A stretch of DNA of 64,000 nucleotides from Spirosoma sp. (lineage in GTDB: Bacteria > Bacteroidota > Bacteroidia > Cytophagales > Spirosomataceae), in NCBI RefSeq assembly GCF_026391055.1, contig NZ_JAPLET010000021.1, positions 1 through 64,000 on the forward strand. Direction: 5' to 3'. This document shows, piece by piece, positions 1-10,100 of the stretch (position 1 is its first letter; each line of letters begins with the position of its first letter). The notes under the pieces were generated by a model that made no database searches, was not told the DNA's origin, and saw only the letters and a list, made by a program, of their open reading frames with translations. Both the position numbers and the translations under genes were made by a program.

Positions 1-723
1 CCGTGAGCCGTAGATAGCGGCCGAAGCATCTTTCAGCACCGACATGCTTTCGATATCGGCCGGGTTCAACCGGTCGATCCCCCCGGCCCGGGCCGGTACG
101 CCGTCGATAACGATCAGCGCGTCGTTGTTTCCCAGCGTGTTGGAACCCCGAATTCGAATAGTAGCCCCATCCGCCCCAGGCTCACCGCTGGCGTTGGTGG
201 CAATAACGCCCGGCATCCGGCCCGCAATGGAGTTGGAGAGGTTAACGGCTGGCGACTTAACCAGATCGGTGCCCTTTACCGTGGCTACAGCCCCCGTAAC
301 GGTTTCTTTCTTCTGCTCACCGTAGCCGACTACAACCACCTCGCTCAGCATCTTATCGTCTGAAGCCAGGGTAATGTTAATACTACTGCGGTTATTGAGC
401 GCTACTTCCTGCGTCAGGAAGCCGATGTAAGAAAAGACCAGCGTCTCATTACCTCTGGCTACGTTAAGGGTAAAATCACCCTCACTACCCGAAACCGTAC
501 CCGTTGTCGTGCCCTTCACGACGATACTCACCCCTGGCAGAGCCAGCCCCTGCGCATCGACCACCTTACCCGAAACTTTCGTCTGAGCATAAGCACCTAC
601 TGAGACCAGGAGACCCAGTAGGAATAACGAACAAAAAGCGACCTGTCGACTGACGGTCGCATAAAATGGAAAAGCATCATCCCGTTGAAAGGAGGCTTCC
701 TGTTGAGTAAATTGTTTGTACAT
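1..723 (-). CDS. SusC/RagA family TonB-linked outer membrane protein, N-terminal part
   Basis: This is the first 241 codons of an outer-membrane TonB-dependent receptor; the gene continues past the left edge, so the beta-barrel is not visible. Reading from the ATG at 723, a hydrophobic signal segment ends near AYAQ (about residue 45). A carboxypeptidase-regulatory-like domain follows (VSGKVVDAQGLALPGVS, KGTTTGTVS), then the SusC linker (LSEVVVVGYG) and the start of the plug domain (IRIRGSNTLGNNDALIVIDGVP). In this family SusC works with a SusD lipoprotein to import glycans or peptides; no susD is visible because it would lie beyond the missing 3' end. About 45 residues precede the signal cleavage site, so the true start could be slightly downstream. 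The family call is secure; the substrate is unknown. Confidence 0.93.
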   Translation of the reverse strand, partial: MYKQFTQQEASFQRDDAFPFYATVSRQVAFCSLFLLGLLVSVGAYAQTKVSGKVVDAQGLALPGVSIVVKGTTTGTVSGSEGDFTLNVARGNETLVFSYIGFLTQEVALNNRSSINITLASDDKMLSEVVVVGYGEQKKETVTGAVATVKGTDLVKSPAVNLSNSIAGRMPGVIATNASGEPGADGATIRIRGSNTLGNNDALIVIDGVPARAGGIDRLNPADIESMSVLKDASAAIYGSR

Positions 724-738
724 GTGTGCTTATGATTA

Positions 739-759
739 AGCCTATATTGATTGTAGGCT
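739..759. other. Small hairpin in the leader of the SusC gene
   Basis: AGCCTA and TAGGCT form a 6-bp stem with a 9-nt loop just upstream of the susC start. The surrounding 185-base gap (724-908) is very AT-rich and presumably holds the susC promoter, but I could not assign a clean -7/-33 pair. The role of the hairpin in leader control is speculative. Confidence 0.3.
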
Positions 760-908
760 AAAGTACCACACACAAATAATTATACTCAGCAATTCTTGAC
801 CAAATTTTAGTCTATTTTACCATTAAATAATAATATTATACAGTTTATGCACGTATTTAAATTTATAAATATACTCTTATTTTATTATGTTTACTTAAGA
901 CTATTTGC

Positions 909-3017
909 CTATGAAATTCTACCCCAATTATTCTCCGACTGTTTGATGGAGTCGACATGGTTTCGAATAGGTCCATGTTGGGGTAAAAGGAGTTCCGGGT
1001 CCTCAGCCAAAATGGCCTGAGCCGACTCTCGGGCAGCCGATAAAATGGCTCCGTCTTTGGCGAGATCGGCGATCATTAGGTCCATCACACCACTCTGCTG
1101 CGTGCCTGTTAGATCGCCGGGACCACGTAGTTGAAGATCTACATCAGCGATTTCGAACCCATTATTGGTACGTACCATTGTTTCGAGCCGGGTGCGGGTG
1201 TCGGTGCTTAATTTATAGCCGGTCATCATGATACAATAGGACTGGTCAGCTCCCCGTCCTACCCTACCCCGTAGCTGGTGAAGCTGTGATAGCCCAAAGC
1301 GTTCGGCGCTCTCAATGACCATCACACTGGCGTTCGGCACGTTCACGCCAACTTCAATAACCGTTGTGGCTACCAGTATCTGTGTTTCCTTCTTCAGAAA
1401 CCGCTTCATTTCGTCGTCTTTCTCATACGGAAGCATCTTGCCGTGCAGCATTCCGATTTCGTATGTTGGTCGGGGAAACGCCCGCTGCATGCTCTCGAAA
1501 CCATCCATCAAGTCTTTATAATCCAGCTTTTCTGATTCTTCAATGAGCGGATACACCACGTACACCTGCCGACCCAATTCAATCTGCTGCCGGATAAACC
1601 CGAATACTTCTGACCGATGTTTGTCGTACTTATGAACCGTTTTGATAGGTTTTCGGCCTTTGGGCAACTCGTCGATAGTAGATACGTCGAGATTACCGTA
1701 CAGTGTCATCGCCAGCGTACGCGGGATGGGCGTTGCCGTCATGACCAAAATATGGGGCGGCACCGTTTCGTTTTTACGCCACAGTTTAGCGCGTTGGGCA
1801 ACGCCAAAGCGGTGCTGTTCGTCAATGATGCAGAGGCCGAGATTTTTGTACTGAACGGCATCTTCCAGCAGGGCGTGTGTTCCAACCAGAATGTGCATTT
1901 TACCCGATTGCAATTCTTCGTGAAGTACAACCCGGCGCTTTTTATTAGTCGAACCGGTCAGAATACCCAGGTTCAGCCCCATAGCATCGGCAAAGGGTTT
2001 GAGCCCATTATAGTGCTGATCGGCCAGAATTTCTGTAGGTGCCATCAGGCAAGCCTGTGCGCCATTGCCAATGGCGATCAGGCAGGTGATAAACGCGACT
2101 ATAGTCTTTCCGCTGCCCACATCGCCCTGCAACAACCGGTTCATTTGCTTGCCGCTCAAGAAGTCGGCGTAGATTTCTTTAATGACGCGCTGCTGCGCCC
2201 CCGTCAGTTCGAAGGGCAGCAGTTCATTATAGAAATGCTTCATGAGTGAGGTATCCCGAAATACCTGACCAGGAAACTCTTCTTTTTGCAGGAGTTTATT
2301 CTTAATGAGTCGTAGCTGGTTGTAGAACAGCTCCTCAAACTTCAACCGGCGTTGCGCCTGCTTAAGCCAGCCCTGATTCTGCGGCAGATGGATATTCCAC
2401 ATAGCCTCCCGTTTGCCAATGAGCCGATACTGCTGAATCAATGAGTCGGGCAGGGTTTCGCGGATGTGTGTCCAGGACTGTTCCAGCAGCACACGCATGG
2501 CTTTGCCCAGCACTTTACTATCAAGATGCCGCTTGCGAAGCTTATCCGTTAAGTTATAAACCGGAAAGAAGCCCGGTTCATTTTCCGAGGCCGCATTGGC
2601 GTTTTCCAGCTCCGGATGCACGATGCTAAACTGCCCGTTAAACGACTGCGGTTTGCCATAGGCGATGTATTCCCCTTCCCGCCGGAGTGTTTTCTCGATA
2701 AAGGTAATCCCCTGAAACCAGACAAGACTTATGGAACCAGTGCCATCGGAAAAGGTAGCGACCAGCCTTTTTTTGGGTCCTTCGCCTTCCAGGTACCAAT
2801 CACGCAGCCGCCCGCGAATCTGAGCGGAGGGCATCGAATCCATCAATTCACTGATGGTATAGTACCGGGAACGGTCGTCGTATCGAAATGGATAGTACTG
2901 AATCAGGTCACCGTACGTAAACAGATTCAACTCTTTATTGAGCAGTTCCGTACGCTGCGGCCCCAAACCTTTAAGATAGGCAAGCGGGGTATCAAAAAAA
3001 GTAGCTCGTTCGGTCAT
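909..3017 (-). CDS. recG: ATP-dependent DNA helicase RecG
   Basis: RecG is the monomeric superfamily 2 helicase that reverses stalled replication forks and processes branched DNA. The 702-residue product matches the usual family length. An N-terminal wedge/OB region precedes the helicase core. The core shows Walker A (LQGDVGSGKT, near residue 300), motif Ia (MAPTEILADQHY), a DExH-type box (IIDEQHRFG), motif III (VMTATPIPRT) and the C-terminal lobe with VATTVIEVGVNVPNA and QLRGRVGRG. It is transcribed alone from a TAATTTTG promoter element about 40 nt upstream; the 3' end faces the susC promoter region. The ATG at 3017 is followed directly by the conserved N-terminal sequence, and nothing suggests a different start. 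Confidence 0.98.
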   Translation of the reverse strand: MTERATFFDTPLAYLKGLGPQRTELLNKELNLFTYGDLIQYYPFRYDDRSRYYTISELMDSMPSAQIRGRLRDWYLEGEGPKKRLVATFSDGTGSISLVWFQGITFIEKTLRREGEYIAYGKPQSFNGQFSIVHPELENANAASENEPGFFPVYNLTDKLRKRHLDSKVLGKAMRVLLEQSWTHIRETLPDSLIQQYRLIGKREAMWNIHLPQNQGWLKQAQRRLKFEELFYNQLRLIKNKLLQKEEFPGQVFRDTSLMKHFYNELLPFELTGAQQRVIKEIYADFLSGKQMNRLLQGDVGSGKTIVAFITCLIAIGNGAQACLMAPTEILADQHYNGLKPFADAMGLNLGILTGSTNKKRRVVLHEELQSGKMHILVGTHALLEDAVQYKNLGLCIIDEQHRFGVAQRAKLWRKNETVPPHILVMTATPIPRTLAMTLYGNLDVSTIDELPKGRKPIKTVHKYDKHRSEVFGFIRQQIELGRQVYVVYPLIEESEKLDYKDLMDGFESMQRAFPRPTYEIGMLHGKMLPYEKDDEMKRFLKKETQILVATTVIEVGVNVPNASVMVIESAERFGLSQLHQLRGRVGRGADQSYCIMMTGYKLSTDTRTRLETMVRTNNGFEIADVDLQLRGPGDLTGTQQSGVMDLMIADLAKDGAILSAARESAQAILAEDPELLLPQHGPIRNHVDSIKQSENNWGRIS

Positions 3018-3057
3018 AACAGACCCGGTAAATCCCGGTTTATAGGCAGGATTAGAC

Positions 3058-3065
3058 CAAAATTA
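3058..3065 (-). promoter_or_regulatory. Candidate -7 promoter element of recG
   Basis: The minus strand reads TAATTTTG, matching the Bacteroidota sigma-ABfr -7 consensus TAnnTTTG, 41 nt upstream of the recG start. No convincing TTG was found at -33, so only the -7 box is claimed. Confidence 0.45.
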
Positions 3066-3079
3066 CGCATTTCTGCCGA

Positions 3080-4501
3080 TTACTCCTCCACTCGTCCAAT
3101 ACCAAACGCAACCCCCAGATAGATATCCAGTCCGCGCGGATTGATGCCATTGGAGCTGTTTCCCATCAACCCCAGCAGATTGTCGGTGCCGAGCCAGCCC
3201 GGTCCTACCCGAACGGCGGCTCCGGCAGTAAGGCTACCATTCAGGTACGTAATGGGCGTCGACAAACTAAGCCAGCGGGCATCGTACCGGGGTGTTATGG
3301 CAACAACAGTGGGTTGGTGAATAGCCCTTGCCTGTACCGATCGCATATCCTGCAGGTAGGTCAGATTGATGCCTAATCCACCAGGAAGTTGATAATCAGC
3401 CGTGAAATTAAAAGACGTTGGCAGACCAGCGTTGAATCTGTTTTTATCGGCAGCCCGACCCGTGTTTAGCTTCTCCTGAATAACCTGCGCAATGGCTTGT
3501 GGACGGCTGTTTCCATTAAAGTCGCTGGCGGCAAACCGCACCGGATTAACTCCAATGTCGGTAAAGCTATACTCTCCGCCCGTGTAACTAATCCCGCCAA
3601 TATCTGTAATGGCCATTCCTACCCGCAGGGCAGGGCTGTCGTTATCATACTGATCGATATAGGTAAACCCAACATCAATACCCAAGCCTTTGCCAGGTGC
3701 GGATGTACTGAATAAAGTTTGCGGATTCAGGCTCCTGTCTTGCAAAAAAGTCGTATAGGCCAGTGTAGCATCAAGGTCAGTGACTTCCAGCAACGCGTTG
3801 TTAAGATTAGACGGATCGGTGATAATTCGGTAGTCTAACCCCCTGTTTATCAATTGCTGCGTATTATAGCCCAACAGAAATTTACCGGTGGCTCCTAACA
3901 AAAGCTTTCGCCCGTCGTTTTCCCAAATGGTCCCGGCATAGGTAACGCCTAGTTCGGCATAGGTATTTGTGTTGGCACTAAACTTATTGTCGCTGCTTGG
4001 AATACTATAAAACCCACCATTATTCAGGCTGGCGCGCAGGGCAGACAGAATGGATTCTGATGCCCCAATGACTTGACCTACTGCCCGGAAACGCGTTGTT
4101 ACGGCGATGGCGGCCCGTTCGCCGGTACGCATTAAAAAGGATGGCCCCCGAACCTCGCCCCAGATCGTCCCGTTTTTAGGTCGTCCGTTCAGCGTTTCAC
4201 GCGTATAGTCCGTTTCGAACCGAATAGAACCATCCGCACTTTTGTACTGAGCAGGTACATTGTCGGTAATTAGACGCAGTAATGAAAATGGAGCCTGATA
4301 ACGAACGTAATTATTATCAACATGCCCGTTGCCCGTAGCGATATTCAGGTAAAATTTAGAAGGAGAATCGGCCGCTAATGCGGGATTGATATATAACCGA
4401 TTAGTACCACCATAGCGGCTCGTCGAAATACCAAGGAGATTTTGAGAAAAGCCTGCTGTTGTATACAGAAAAAACAAACTAAAAATAAACGGGTACTTCA
4501 T
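3080..4501 (-). CDS. DUF5723 family outer-membrane protein
   Basis: A 473-residue secreted protein beginning MKYPFIFSLFFLYTTAGFSQ, a typical Bacteroidota signal peptide ending in FSQ. I chose the ATG at 4501 because the upstream in-frame ATGs (for example at 4555) would put a non-signal extension ahead of it. The rest is rich in alternating hydrophobic and polar strands with many Gly, Asn and Tyr residues (LLLGATGKFLLGYN, GLGINLTYLQDMR, LDIYLGVAFGIGRVEE), consistent with an outer-membrane beta-barrel, and it ends in a short strand. It resembles DUF5723 proteins, which are common in Bacteroidetes and have no defined function. It lies 62 nt upstream of recG on the same strand, but recG has its own promoter element. 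Confidence 0.75.
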   Translation of the reverse strand: MKYPFIFSLFFLYTTAGFSQNLLGISTSRYGGTNRLYINPALAADSPSKFYLNIATGNGHVDNNYVRYQAPFSLLRLITDNVPAQYKSADGSIRFETDYTRETLNGRPKNGTIWGEVRGPSFLMRTGERAAIAVTTRFRAVGQVIGASESILSALRASLNNGGFYSIPSSDNKFSANTNTYAELGVTYAGTIWENDGRKLLLGATGKFLLGYNTQQLINRGLDYRIITDPSNLNNALLEVTDLDATLAYTTFLQDRSLNPQTLFSTSAPGKGLGIDVGFTYIDQYDNDSPALRVGMAITDIGGISYTGGEYSFTDIGVNPVRFAASDFNGNSRPQAIAQVIQEKLNTGRAADKNRFNAGLPTSFNFTADYQLPGGLGINLTYLQDMRSVQARAIHQPTVVAITPRYDARWLSLSTPITYLNGSLTAGAAVRVGPGWLGTDNLLGLMGNSSNGINPRGLDIYLGVAFGIGRVEE

Positions 4502-4663
4502 GCAGTGAACAGATGAATAAGATAGCATACTGCAAAAGAAACGCAAATCCGCCACCGGAGTTAACCGATAGCGGATTTATTTTTACAAAAATCAGCAGAC
4601 TATCTAAATAAATAAGACTATAGGCAAGTTAACAGATTCTGAAAAAGGTGTTGACTAATTGAT

Positions 4664-5266
4664 TTATACACCCTCAGCTTCAACCAGTTTTACTTCAGGC
4701 ACTAAGCGGGTCAATAGATTTTCGATACCCGCTTTCAGAGTTAATGTAGACGATGGGCAACCGCTGCATGATCCCTGTAGCAGCACTTTTACCGTGCCGC
4801 TGGGCTCGTCGAACGAATAAAAACTAATGGCTCCCCCATCCGATTCTACGGCAGGCTTGATATACTGTTCCAGCACTGCCTTGATTTTCTGAACGGTTTC
4901 AGAATCCATATCCAGCTTCGTCGTATTTGTATCTACGGTCCGCTGCGAGAAAACGGGTTTCTGCTCGCCAAAATAATCCTTTAGAAATAGCTTCACTTCA
5001 AGCAGCACCTCATCCCAATCGGTTTCATCGTCCTTGGTTACGGTCACGAAGTTGGCCGAAATAAACACCCGCCGAACAAACTCAAATCCGAACAGCGCGA
5101 CAGCCAAAGGCGATGCTTTTCCATCGAGAAGGGCATCGCCCGGTGTGGCATAGTCGAAGGAAAGACCAGTTGGTACGAGTTCGAAGTTAACGACGAACTT
5201 CATGGAGTTCGGATTGGGGCTTCCTTCCGTAAAGATGGATACGGGACGGTCTAGCGTAGGGTTCAT
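4664..5266 (-). CDS. NifU/Nfu-type iron-sulfur cluster carrier
   Basis: A 200-residue cytosolic protein with two domains. The N-terminal Nfu domain carries the hallmark SPNPNSMKFVVN (about residues 15-26). The C-terminal NifU domain carries GSCSGCPSS, with the cluster-binding cysteines at about 167 and 170. Nfu proteins receive a [4Fe-4S] cluster from the scaffold machinery and pass it to apo-enzymes. No other suf or isc gene lies nearby, so it is an unlinked carrier here. The ATG at 5266 gives the family-typical N-terminus. The role in cluster transfer is established for the family; client proteins are unknown. Confidence 0.92.
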   Translation of the reverse strand: MNPTLDRPVSIFTEGSPNPNSMKFVVNFELVPTGLSFDYATPGDALLDGKASPLAVALFGFEFVRRVFISANFVTVTKDDETDWDEVLLEVKLFLKDYFGEQKPVFSQRTVDTNTTKLDMDSETVQKIKAVLEQYIKPAVESDGGAISFYSFDEPSGTVKVLLQGSCSGCPSSTLTLKAGIENLLTRLVPEVKLVEAEGV

Positions 5267-5351
5267 TGTCGCAAAATTTTAGTTCACCGAAACGTTCGGT
5301 CTGTTTTCGTACTGACGTAACAGCCGACTCGTTTTTTTAGTTTTTGTACCC

Positions 5352-5387
5352 AAAAAAACCCGTTCAACGAATGTCGAACGGGTTTTT
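5352..5387 (-). terminator. Intrinsic terminator after rpmA
   Basis: CCCGTTC and GAACGGG form a GC-rich stem flanked by A-run and T-run on opposite sides, so it works on either strand. It sits 23 nt beyond the rpmA stop and between two minus-strand genes, so it most likely ends the rplU-rpmA transcript. Confidence 0.75.
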
Positions 5388-5409
5388 CCAGAAACCTATA
5401 AGGATTTAC

Positions 5410-5712
5410 TTAAGCCGCAGCGACTTCAGCTACAGGTGCTGTTTCTACTGCCGATGGACCAGCAGGGATAATGTCTACGTAAGACCGGCTATCCCGACCT
5501 GGACGAAACTTCACCGTACCGGCTACCAGTGCAAACAGGGTATAATCTTTACCCAGACCGACGTTTTTACCGGGGTGATGTTTCGTACCACGCTGACGGA
5601 CGATGATGTTGCCGGCAATTGCCGACTGGCCGCCGAAGAGTTTCACACCCAGGCGTTTGCTGTGTGAATCGCGGCCGTTTTTGGAACTACCTACACCTTT
5701 CTTGTGTGCCAT
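5410..5712 (-). CDS. rpmA: 50S ribosomal protein L27
   Basis: A 100-residue L27 with the characteristic start [20 protein letters not shown] and the [22 protein letters not shown] core that reaches towards the peptidyl-transferase centre. The C-terminus has an Ala/Val/Glu-rich extension ([14 protein letters not shown]) beyond the conserved fold, seen in some Bacteroidota homologues. It follows rplU as in most bacteria, but the 98-nt spacer holds a hairpin repeat that could affect read-through. An intrinsic terminator follows. Confidence 0.98.
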   Translation of the reverse strand: MAHKKGVGSSKNGRDSHSKRLGVKLFGGQSAIAGNIIVRQRGTKHHPGKNVGLGKDYTLFALVAGTVKFRPGRDSRSYVDIIPAGPSAVETAPVAEVAAA

Positions 5713-5722
5713 TTTTTTGAGA

Positions 5723-5808
5723 AGTCAGGAGTTAGGAGTCAGGAGCGAGGAGTTTCTGGTACACTTGCGTCAGCCATTCTCACTCCTCGCTTCTCATTCC
5801 TACCTACT
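5723..5808. repeat. GAG-rich inverted repeat between rplU and rpmA
   Basis: The left arm AGGAGCGAGGAGT (5741-5753) pairs with ACTCCTCGCTTCT (5782-5794) with one mismatch. The loop contains GCGTCAGC (5767-5774). Read on the minus strand, the element is clearly similar to the repeat at 59205-59278: TAGGA, GAGAAG and GAGGAGT blocks followed by GCTGACGC. Lying inside a ribosomal protein operon, it could modulate the rplU/rpmA ratio; that is inference. Confidence 0.65.
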
Positions 5809-5810
5809 AG

Positions 5811-6128
5811 TTATAAAGTTATGTCTTCAATCATGACCTTAGTCAGATACTGACGGTGGCCGTTCTTCTTTTTGTAACCTTTCCGACGCTTTTTCTTGAA
5901 GATGATTACTTTCTCACCTTTCAAGTGTTCGACGATTTTGGCTGATACTGTCGCTCCAGCGACGGTTGGGGCACCGATGGTGATGCTCCCTTCGTTGTCA
6001 ACAAGGAGAACTTTCACCTTGTCGGAGGCAAGTGCAGCGTCCACATCGCCCTCTAACCGGTGGGTATAGATGAAGCGACCTTTTTGGATCTTGAATTGCT
6101 GCCCTGCGATCTCTACGATTGCGTACAT
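5811..6128 (-). CDS. rplU: 50S ribosomal protein L21
   Basis: A 105-residue L21 beginning [17 protein letters not shown], the standard N-terminus, so the ATG at 6128 is preferred over the ATG 33 nt upstream at 6161. The C-terminal RNA-binding signature [16 protein letters not shown] is intact. L21 binds 23S rRNA and assembles early into the large subunit. It is the first gene of the rplU-rpmA operon and has a good TACCTTTG promoter element 31 nt upstream, which lies at the position of the rejected start and supports the chosen one. Confidence 0.98.
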   Translation of the reverse strand: MYAIVEIAGQQFKIQKGRFIYTHRLEGDVDAALASDKVKVLLVDNEGSITIGAPTVAGATVSAKIVEHLKGEKVIIFKKKRRKGYKKKNGHRQYLTKVMIEDITL

Positions 6129-6158
6129 GTGTGATGTATGAAATTGAAAATTAGGGTG

Positions 6159-6166
6159 CAAAGGTA
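6159..6166 (-). promoter_or_regulatory. -7 promoter element of the rplU-rpmA operon
   Basis: The minus strand reads TACCTTTG followed by CACC, the same string found upstream of the tRNA-Glu gene at 16422-16429. It fits the Bacteroidota TAnnTTTG -7 consensus. The -33 region is only a partial match (TTC). Confidence 0.6.
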
Positions 6167-6218
6167 AGAAAAAAATTTACGATCTGCGAATGAAACCCAA
6201 CGATTTTCTTATTCCTCT

Positions 6219-6983
6219 TCAGGCCGCCCTTCCTTTCATAAAATCACCGGCGGCCGATTTGAGCAGACCGGCAAAAGAGTTCAGACAAAATAAAACGCCC
6301 CGGTCGATCAATGCTCTGGCCTGGTCGCCGGTAGCGGCTGTGGTTCCGGCAATCAGACCAGCCTTTCTGATTTTTTCTACAACTCCGGCAATGGTTCGCT
6401 TTACTTCGTCATGGCCCGGCCCATCGTAATAGCCCATACTCATAGCCAGGTCGCGGGGGCCGATCACGAAGCCATCAATGCCTTCCACAGTCAACAGATC
6501 ATCCAGGTTGTCGATGGCTTCTTTATCTTCCAGCTGGGGCAAAATCAGAATCTGTTCGTTGGCAAACGCAACGGCTTCTCCCTGGTTCATAGTGCCCAGC
6601 AGGTAGTCGTTGGCCCGCACGGGTCCGAAACCGCGAGTGCCCAGCGGTGGGTATTTTACGGCTTGCACTAATGCTTCGGCATCGGCAACGGTACTAATGG
6701 CGGGCATCATAATGCCCATGACGCCCGCATCCAGAAACTGTAAAATAAGCTTTTGGTCATTGCTGCGAACACGAGCCAGGGGTGTAATACCGGTTAGCTC
6801 ACAGGCGCGTACGATGTCCTGAACCTGAGCCGTTGTGACGGGGCTATGTTCACCATCGATCATGTAAAAATCCAGCCCCGAAAAGCCACAAAGTTCGGCA
6901 ACGGTCGGATCGCTGCTATTGGACAGAACACCCAGAACGGGTTGGCCGTTTTTAAGCCGGGTTTTAACGATATTTTGCTTCAT
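6219..6983 (-). CDS. HpcH/HpaI family aldolase (2-oxo acid class II aldolase)
   Basis: A 254-residue cytosolic TIM-barrel protein. Visible signatures are the metal-site and substrate-loop stretch FYMIDGEHSPVT (about 39-50), LARVRSND, GVMGIMMPAISTVADAEALVQA, and YPPLGTRGFGPVRANDY (about 111-127), followed by IDGFVIGPRDLAMSMGY. Family members cleave 4-hydroxy-2-oxo acids to pyruvate and an aldehyde using a divalent metal. The natural substrate cannot be read from sequence and no aromatic-degradation genes flank it. It is a single gene with its own presumed promoter upstream of 6983. Confidence 0.9.
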   Translation of the reverse strand: MKQNIVKTRLKNGQPVLGVLSNSSDPTVAELCGFSGLDFYMIDGEHSPVTTAQVQDIVRACELTGITPLARVRSNDQKLILQFLDAGVMGIMMPAISTVADAEALVQAVKYPPLGTRGFGPVRANDYLLGTMNQGEAVAFANEQILILPQLEDKEAIDNLDDLLTVEGIDGFVIGPRDLAMSMGYYDGPGHDEVKRTIAGVVEKIRKAGLIAGTTAATGDQARALIDRGVLFCLNSFAGLLKSAAGDFMKGRAA

Positions 6984-7194
6984 AGTATAAGCAAAACGGG
7001 CACCTGGCCACGCTTTACTGCATTTTATCCGAAATATAGTAGGTTGCTACCTTACAACCGAATTGCCTTTAGCTGAAACCCGGATACCGGACGCGAATAA
7101 TCATTTATAGCTGTTCATAAGTTGTTGATTTGCGTTATTTTACAGCGTCAAATCTACACAAAGAGCCAAATCAGGCTTTATCCCTTCTCGTTCT

Positions 7195-10100
7195 ATGCGC
7201 TGGTTAGTTTTGATTCTTCTTTTGCTACCGCAGGTTGGACAGGCGCAGCCCCCCTTTTCGATTCGCCACCTTACCACAAACGATGGACTGTCGCAAGGTT
7301 CCTGCTTCTATATCCTGAAAGATTCGAGGGGATTTATGTGGATGAGCAGCCAGGATGGCCTAAACCGATACGATGGGAGTCGGTTCACGGTTTACAATTT
7401 TAACGAACAGGATTCAACTACACTCGGCAAAGGTGAGGTGCGTGGAGTGATCGAAGACCCAAATGGTGACCTCTGGATAGGCACCGAAGAATGCCTGAAC
7501 CGCTATCGGCGGCATAGCGATTCGTTCGAGCGTGTATACGCTATGGATAGCCGGGGCAAACGTCTTCCTGCCCTTCAGGAACCTTTTTTTGCCGACGATT
7601 CAACCGTTTGGTATGCCAGCAATCGGGAGGGCATCATGAAGCTGAATTACAAAACGGGGCACAAAACAAGAATTAGCCCCTGGGTGAAGCCCAAATTCAG
7701 TATCAATACCGAATGGATAATCCATCAGCCAGACCAGCAGGCTTTGCTTTATCTGCTGCCAGTGGGCTTTGCCCGTTACAATTACCGGACCCATCAGCTT
7801 ACTACCTTTCTGACCGGCAAGTCGACCGATCAGCCTTTCAAGGGGCTATCAACTGAACCCTTCAGAAGAGCATTCTTGTTTCAGTCCATACATCGCTGTC
7901 ATGTACCGGGCGTTCACTATGGCCATTACTGCTTTGCCGGACCTCAGGGAATTTTTGAGTTCGACGCCAAGCTGACTCACTTGCTGCGGTATCATCCAAT
8001 CCGAACCGGCCTTGGCCTATTTCGGCTAACGAGTATGGACGAAGACAAACAGGGGCGCTGGTGGATTGGTGCCGAGGGGTCTGGGGTGTGGCAGTATGAC
8101 CCGGACACAATGACCTTAGTTCGCGAAATAACCCCCGGCCCTACCCTTTCCAATTCACTCATGACGAACCAGATCTCGGCTGTGTACGTCGATGACCTGG
8201 GGCTCGTTTGGGCAAATGGCGATCCGTTTGGCATCGATGTCATTTATCCAAACGCCTACACGGTGGAAACCTTTCCCGATGATCCGCTCAATGTCTATGA
8301 CCTGAACAGACACCCGATTCGGGGCTTGTGCGAAGACAGGCAGGGGCGAATCTGGATCGGGACGGTAGATGGCGGCATCCGACGCTTTGATCCGGCTACC
8401 GGCCTTATGCAGGCCTACACCTCAGCACAGGGGGTACCCACCGAAGGCAACGTCCGGCATATATTTCGTACCCGAGACGGCCGAATCCTGGTGACAAATT
8501 TGCAGGGTTTACTGCGTTACGACCCTTTCCACGACCGCTTTGTTGAATTGCCGAATCCTCTCTGTTCCGACCCGGACTGCCGGTTTGCACGGGGTATCTG
8601 CGAGTTGCCTGACGGTCGATTTGTGATGGCTACTTTTGGCGGGCTTTTCATCCTGACAAACGACCTAAAACCCATTAGCCGTATCGATCCGGACGGTACT
8701 TTTTTCGGCTCTCTCCATTTCGATCCGGCTACTAACCTCCTGTATGCGGGCCGGCGCGATCAGGATCTGGCCGTCTATCGATACCGGCGTAATGGCAGCC
8801 CGACATCGGCGCCACGTAAAGACTTGTTGACACTTGATTACATAACTCTGTCGGGCCACAACGTCATGGATTTCTTTGTCGATTCGGTACGTCATTGCCT
8901 GTGGCTTTCTACGGATCGGGGCCTGGTACGGTTTGATCCGGTCACCCGGCGCGTCATTCGAACCTATACCATTCGCGATGGACTACCCAATAATGTGGTG
9001 TATGGCATGCTTCCCGACCGGAAAGGGCACTTCTGGTTAAGCACCAACAATGGTCTGGTTAAGTTCAACCCAACCAATGTGACGTTTGCTCCGGTTGTAT
9101 CGACCAAGGGGCGGGAATACAACAGCCACGCGCTGCTGGCAGGGTCTGATGGGACGTTTTACGCAGGTGGTGTGCATGGGTTAGATCGATTCATACCCGA
9201 GCAGCTTGAAACTTACAAAGCCAATGTTCCAGTTCGAATCATTAGCTTCGACGTCAATGATCTTCCCTATCGCACGAATGGCTTCGTGGGCGAAACCGGC
9301 CGGGTCTCCCTATCTCATGAGCAAAATACGCTCTCTATTGGCCTGGCAACGCTGGATTACTTCAGCAATGGTAAAAACCAGATTGCCTACACACTGTCTG
9401 GTATTGATCGTGGCTGGGTCAACTTGAAAAATACCAATGTTGTACGCTATGCAGACCTGCCTCCGGGTGATTATACCTTCCGGGCCAGGGCCACCGATGC
9501 GCGCGGAAAGCTTACCCCAGCCTTACAGCTAGCCATTACCATTCATCCGCCCTACTGGCAACGCTGGTGGTTCCGCTTGCTCGGCACACTGGTTATTGTG
9601 GGTTGTGCAGCCATCTGGATAAATGCTTATAATCGGCAAAAACTTAACCAGCAAAGACGACTACTGCAGAATACATTGGCCACGCAGGAAGACGAGCGCC
9701 GACGAATTGCCCGGGATCTGCACGATGATGTGGGAAATACCCTGGCAGCAATAAAAGGTGTTCTTGGATTAGCGCGGGAACGCCTTGGCCAGGCCGAGCA
9801 GATGCCTGAAGTCGACAAGGCCTATACCATGATCGACAAAGCGGGGAATGACCTTCGTACCATTACCCACGACCTGATGCCCATCGAGTTCGAAACCTAT
9901 GCGTTGCCCGACGTGGTGGGGCAGTTGGTTGACCGGGTAAATCAATCATCACGGACAGCATTTGCGTACATACTGTTTGGAGAAGTTAATCGACTAAAGC
10001 CCGAACGCGAACTGGTTGTTTATCGAATTATTGCAGAATTAGTACAGAATGCCCTCAAACATGGAGGAACAGGAATGGCGATTGTTCAGTTAGGTTACCA

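Noticed and set aside
1617-2249. 210-codon plus-strand reading frame inside recG
   Set aside because: It lies antisense within a complete recG gene with intact helicase motifs and has no recognisable domain.
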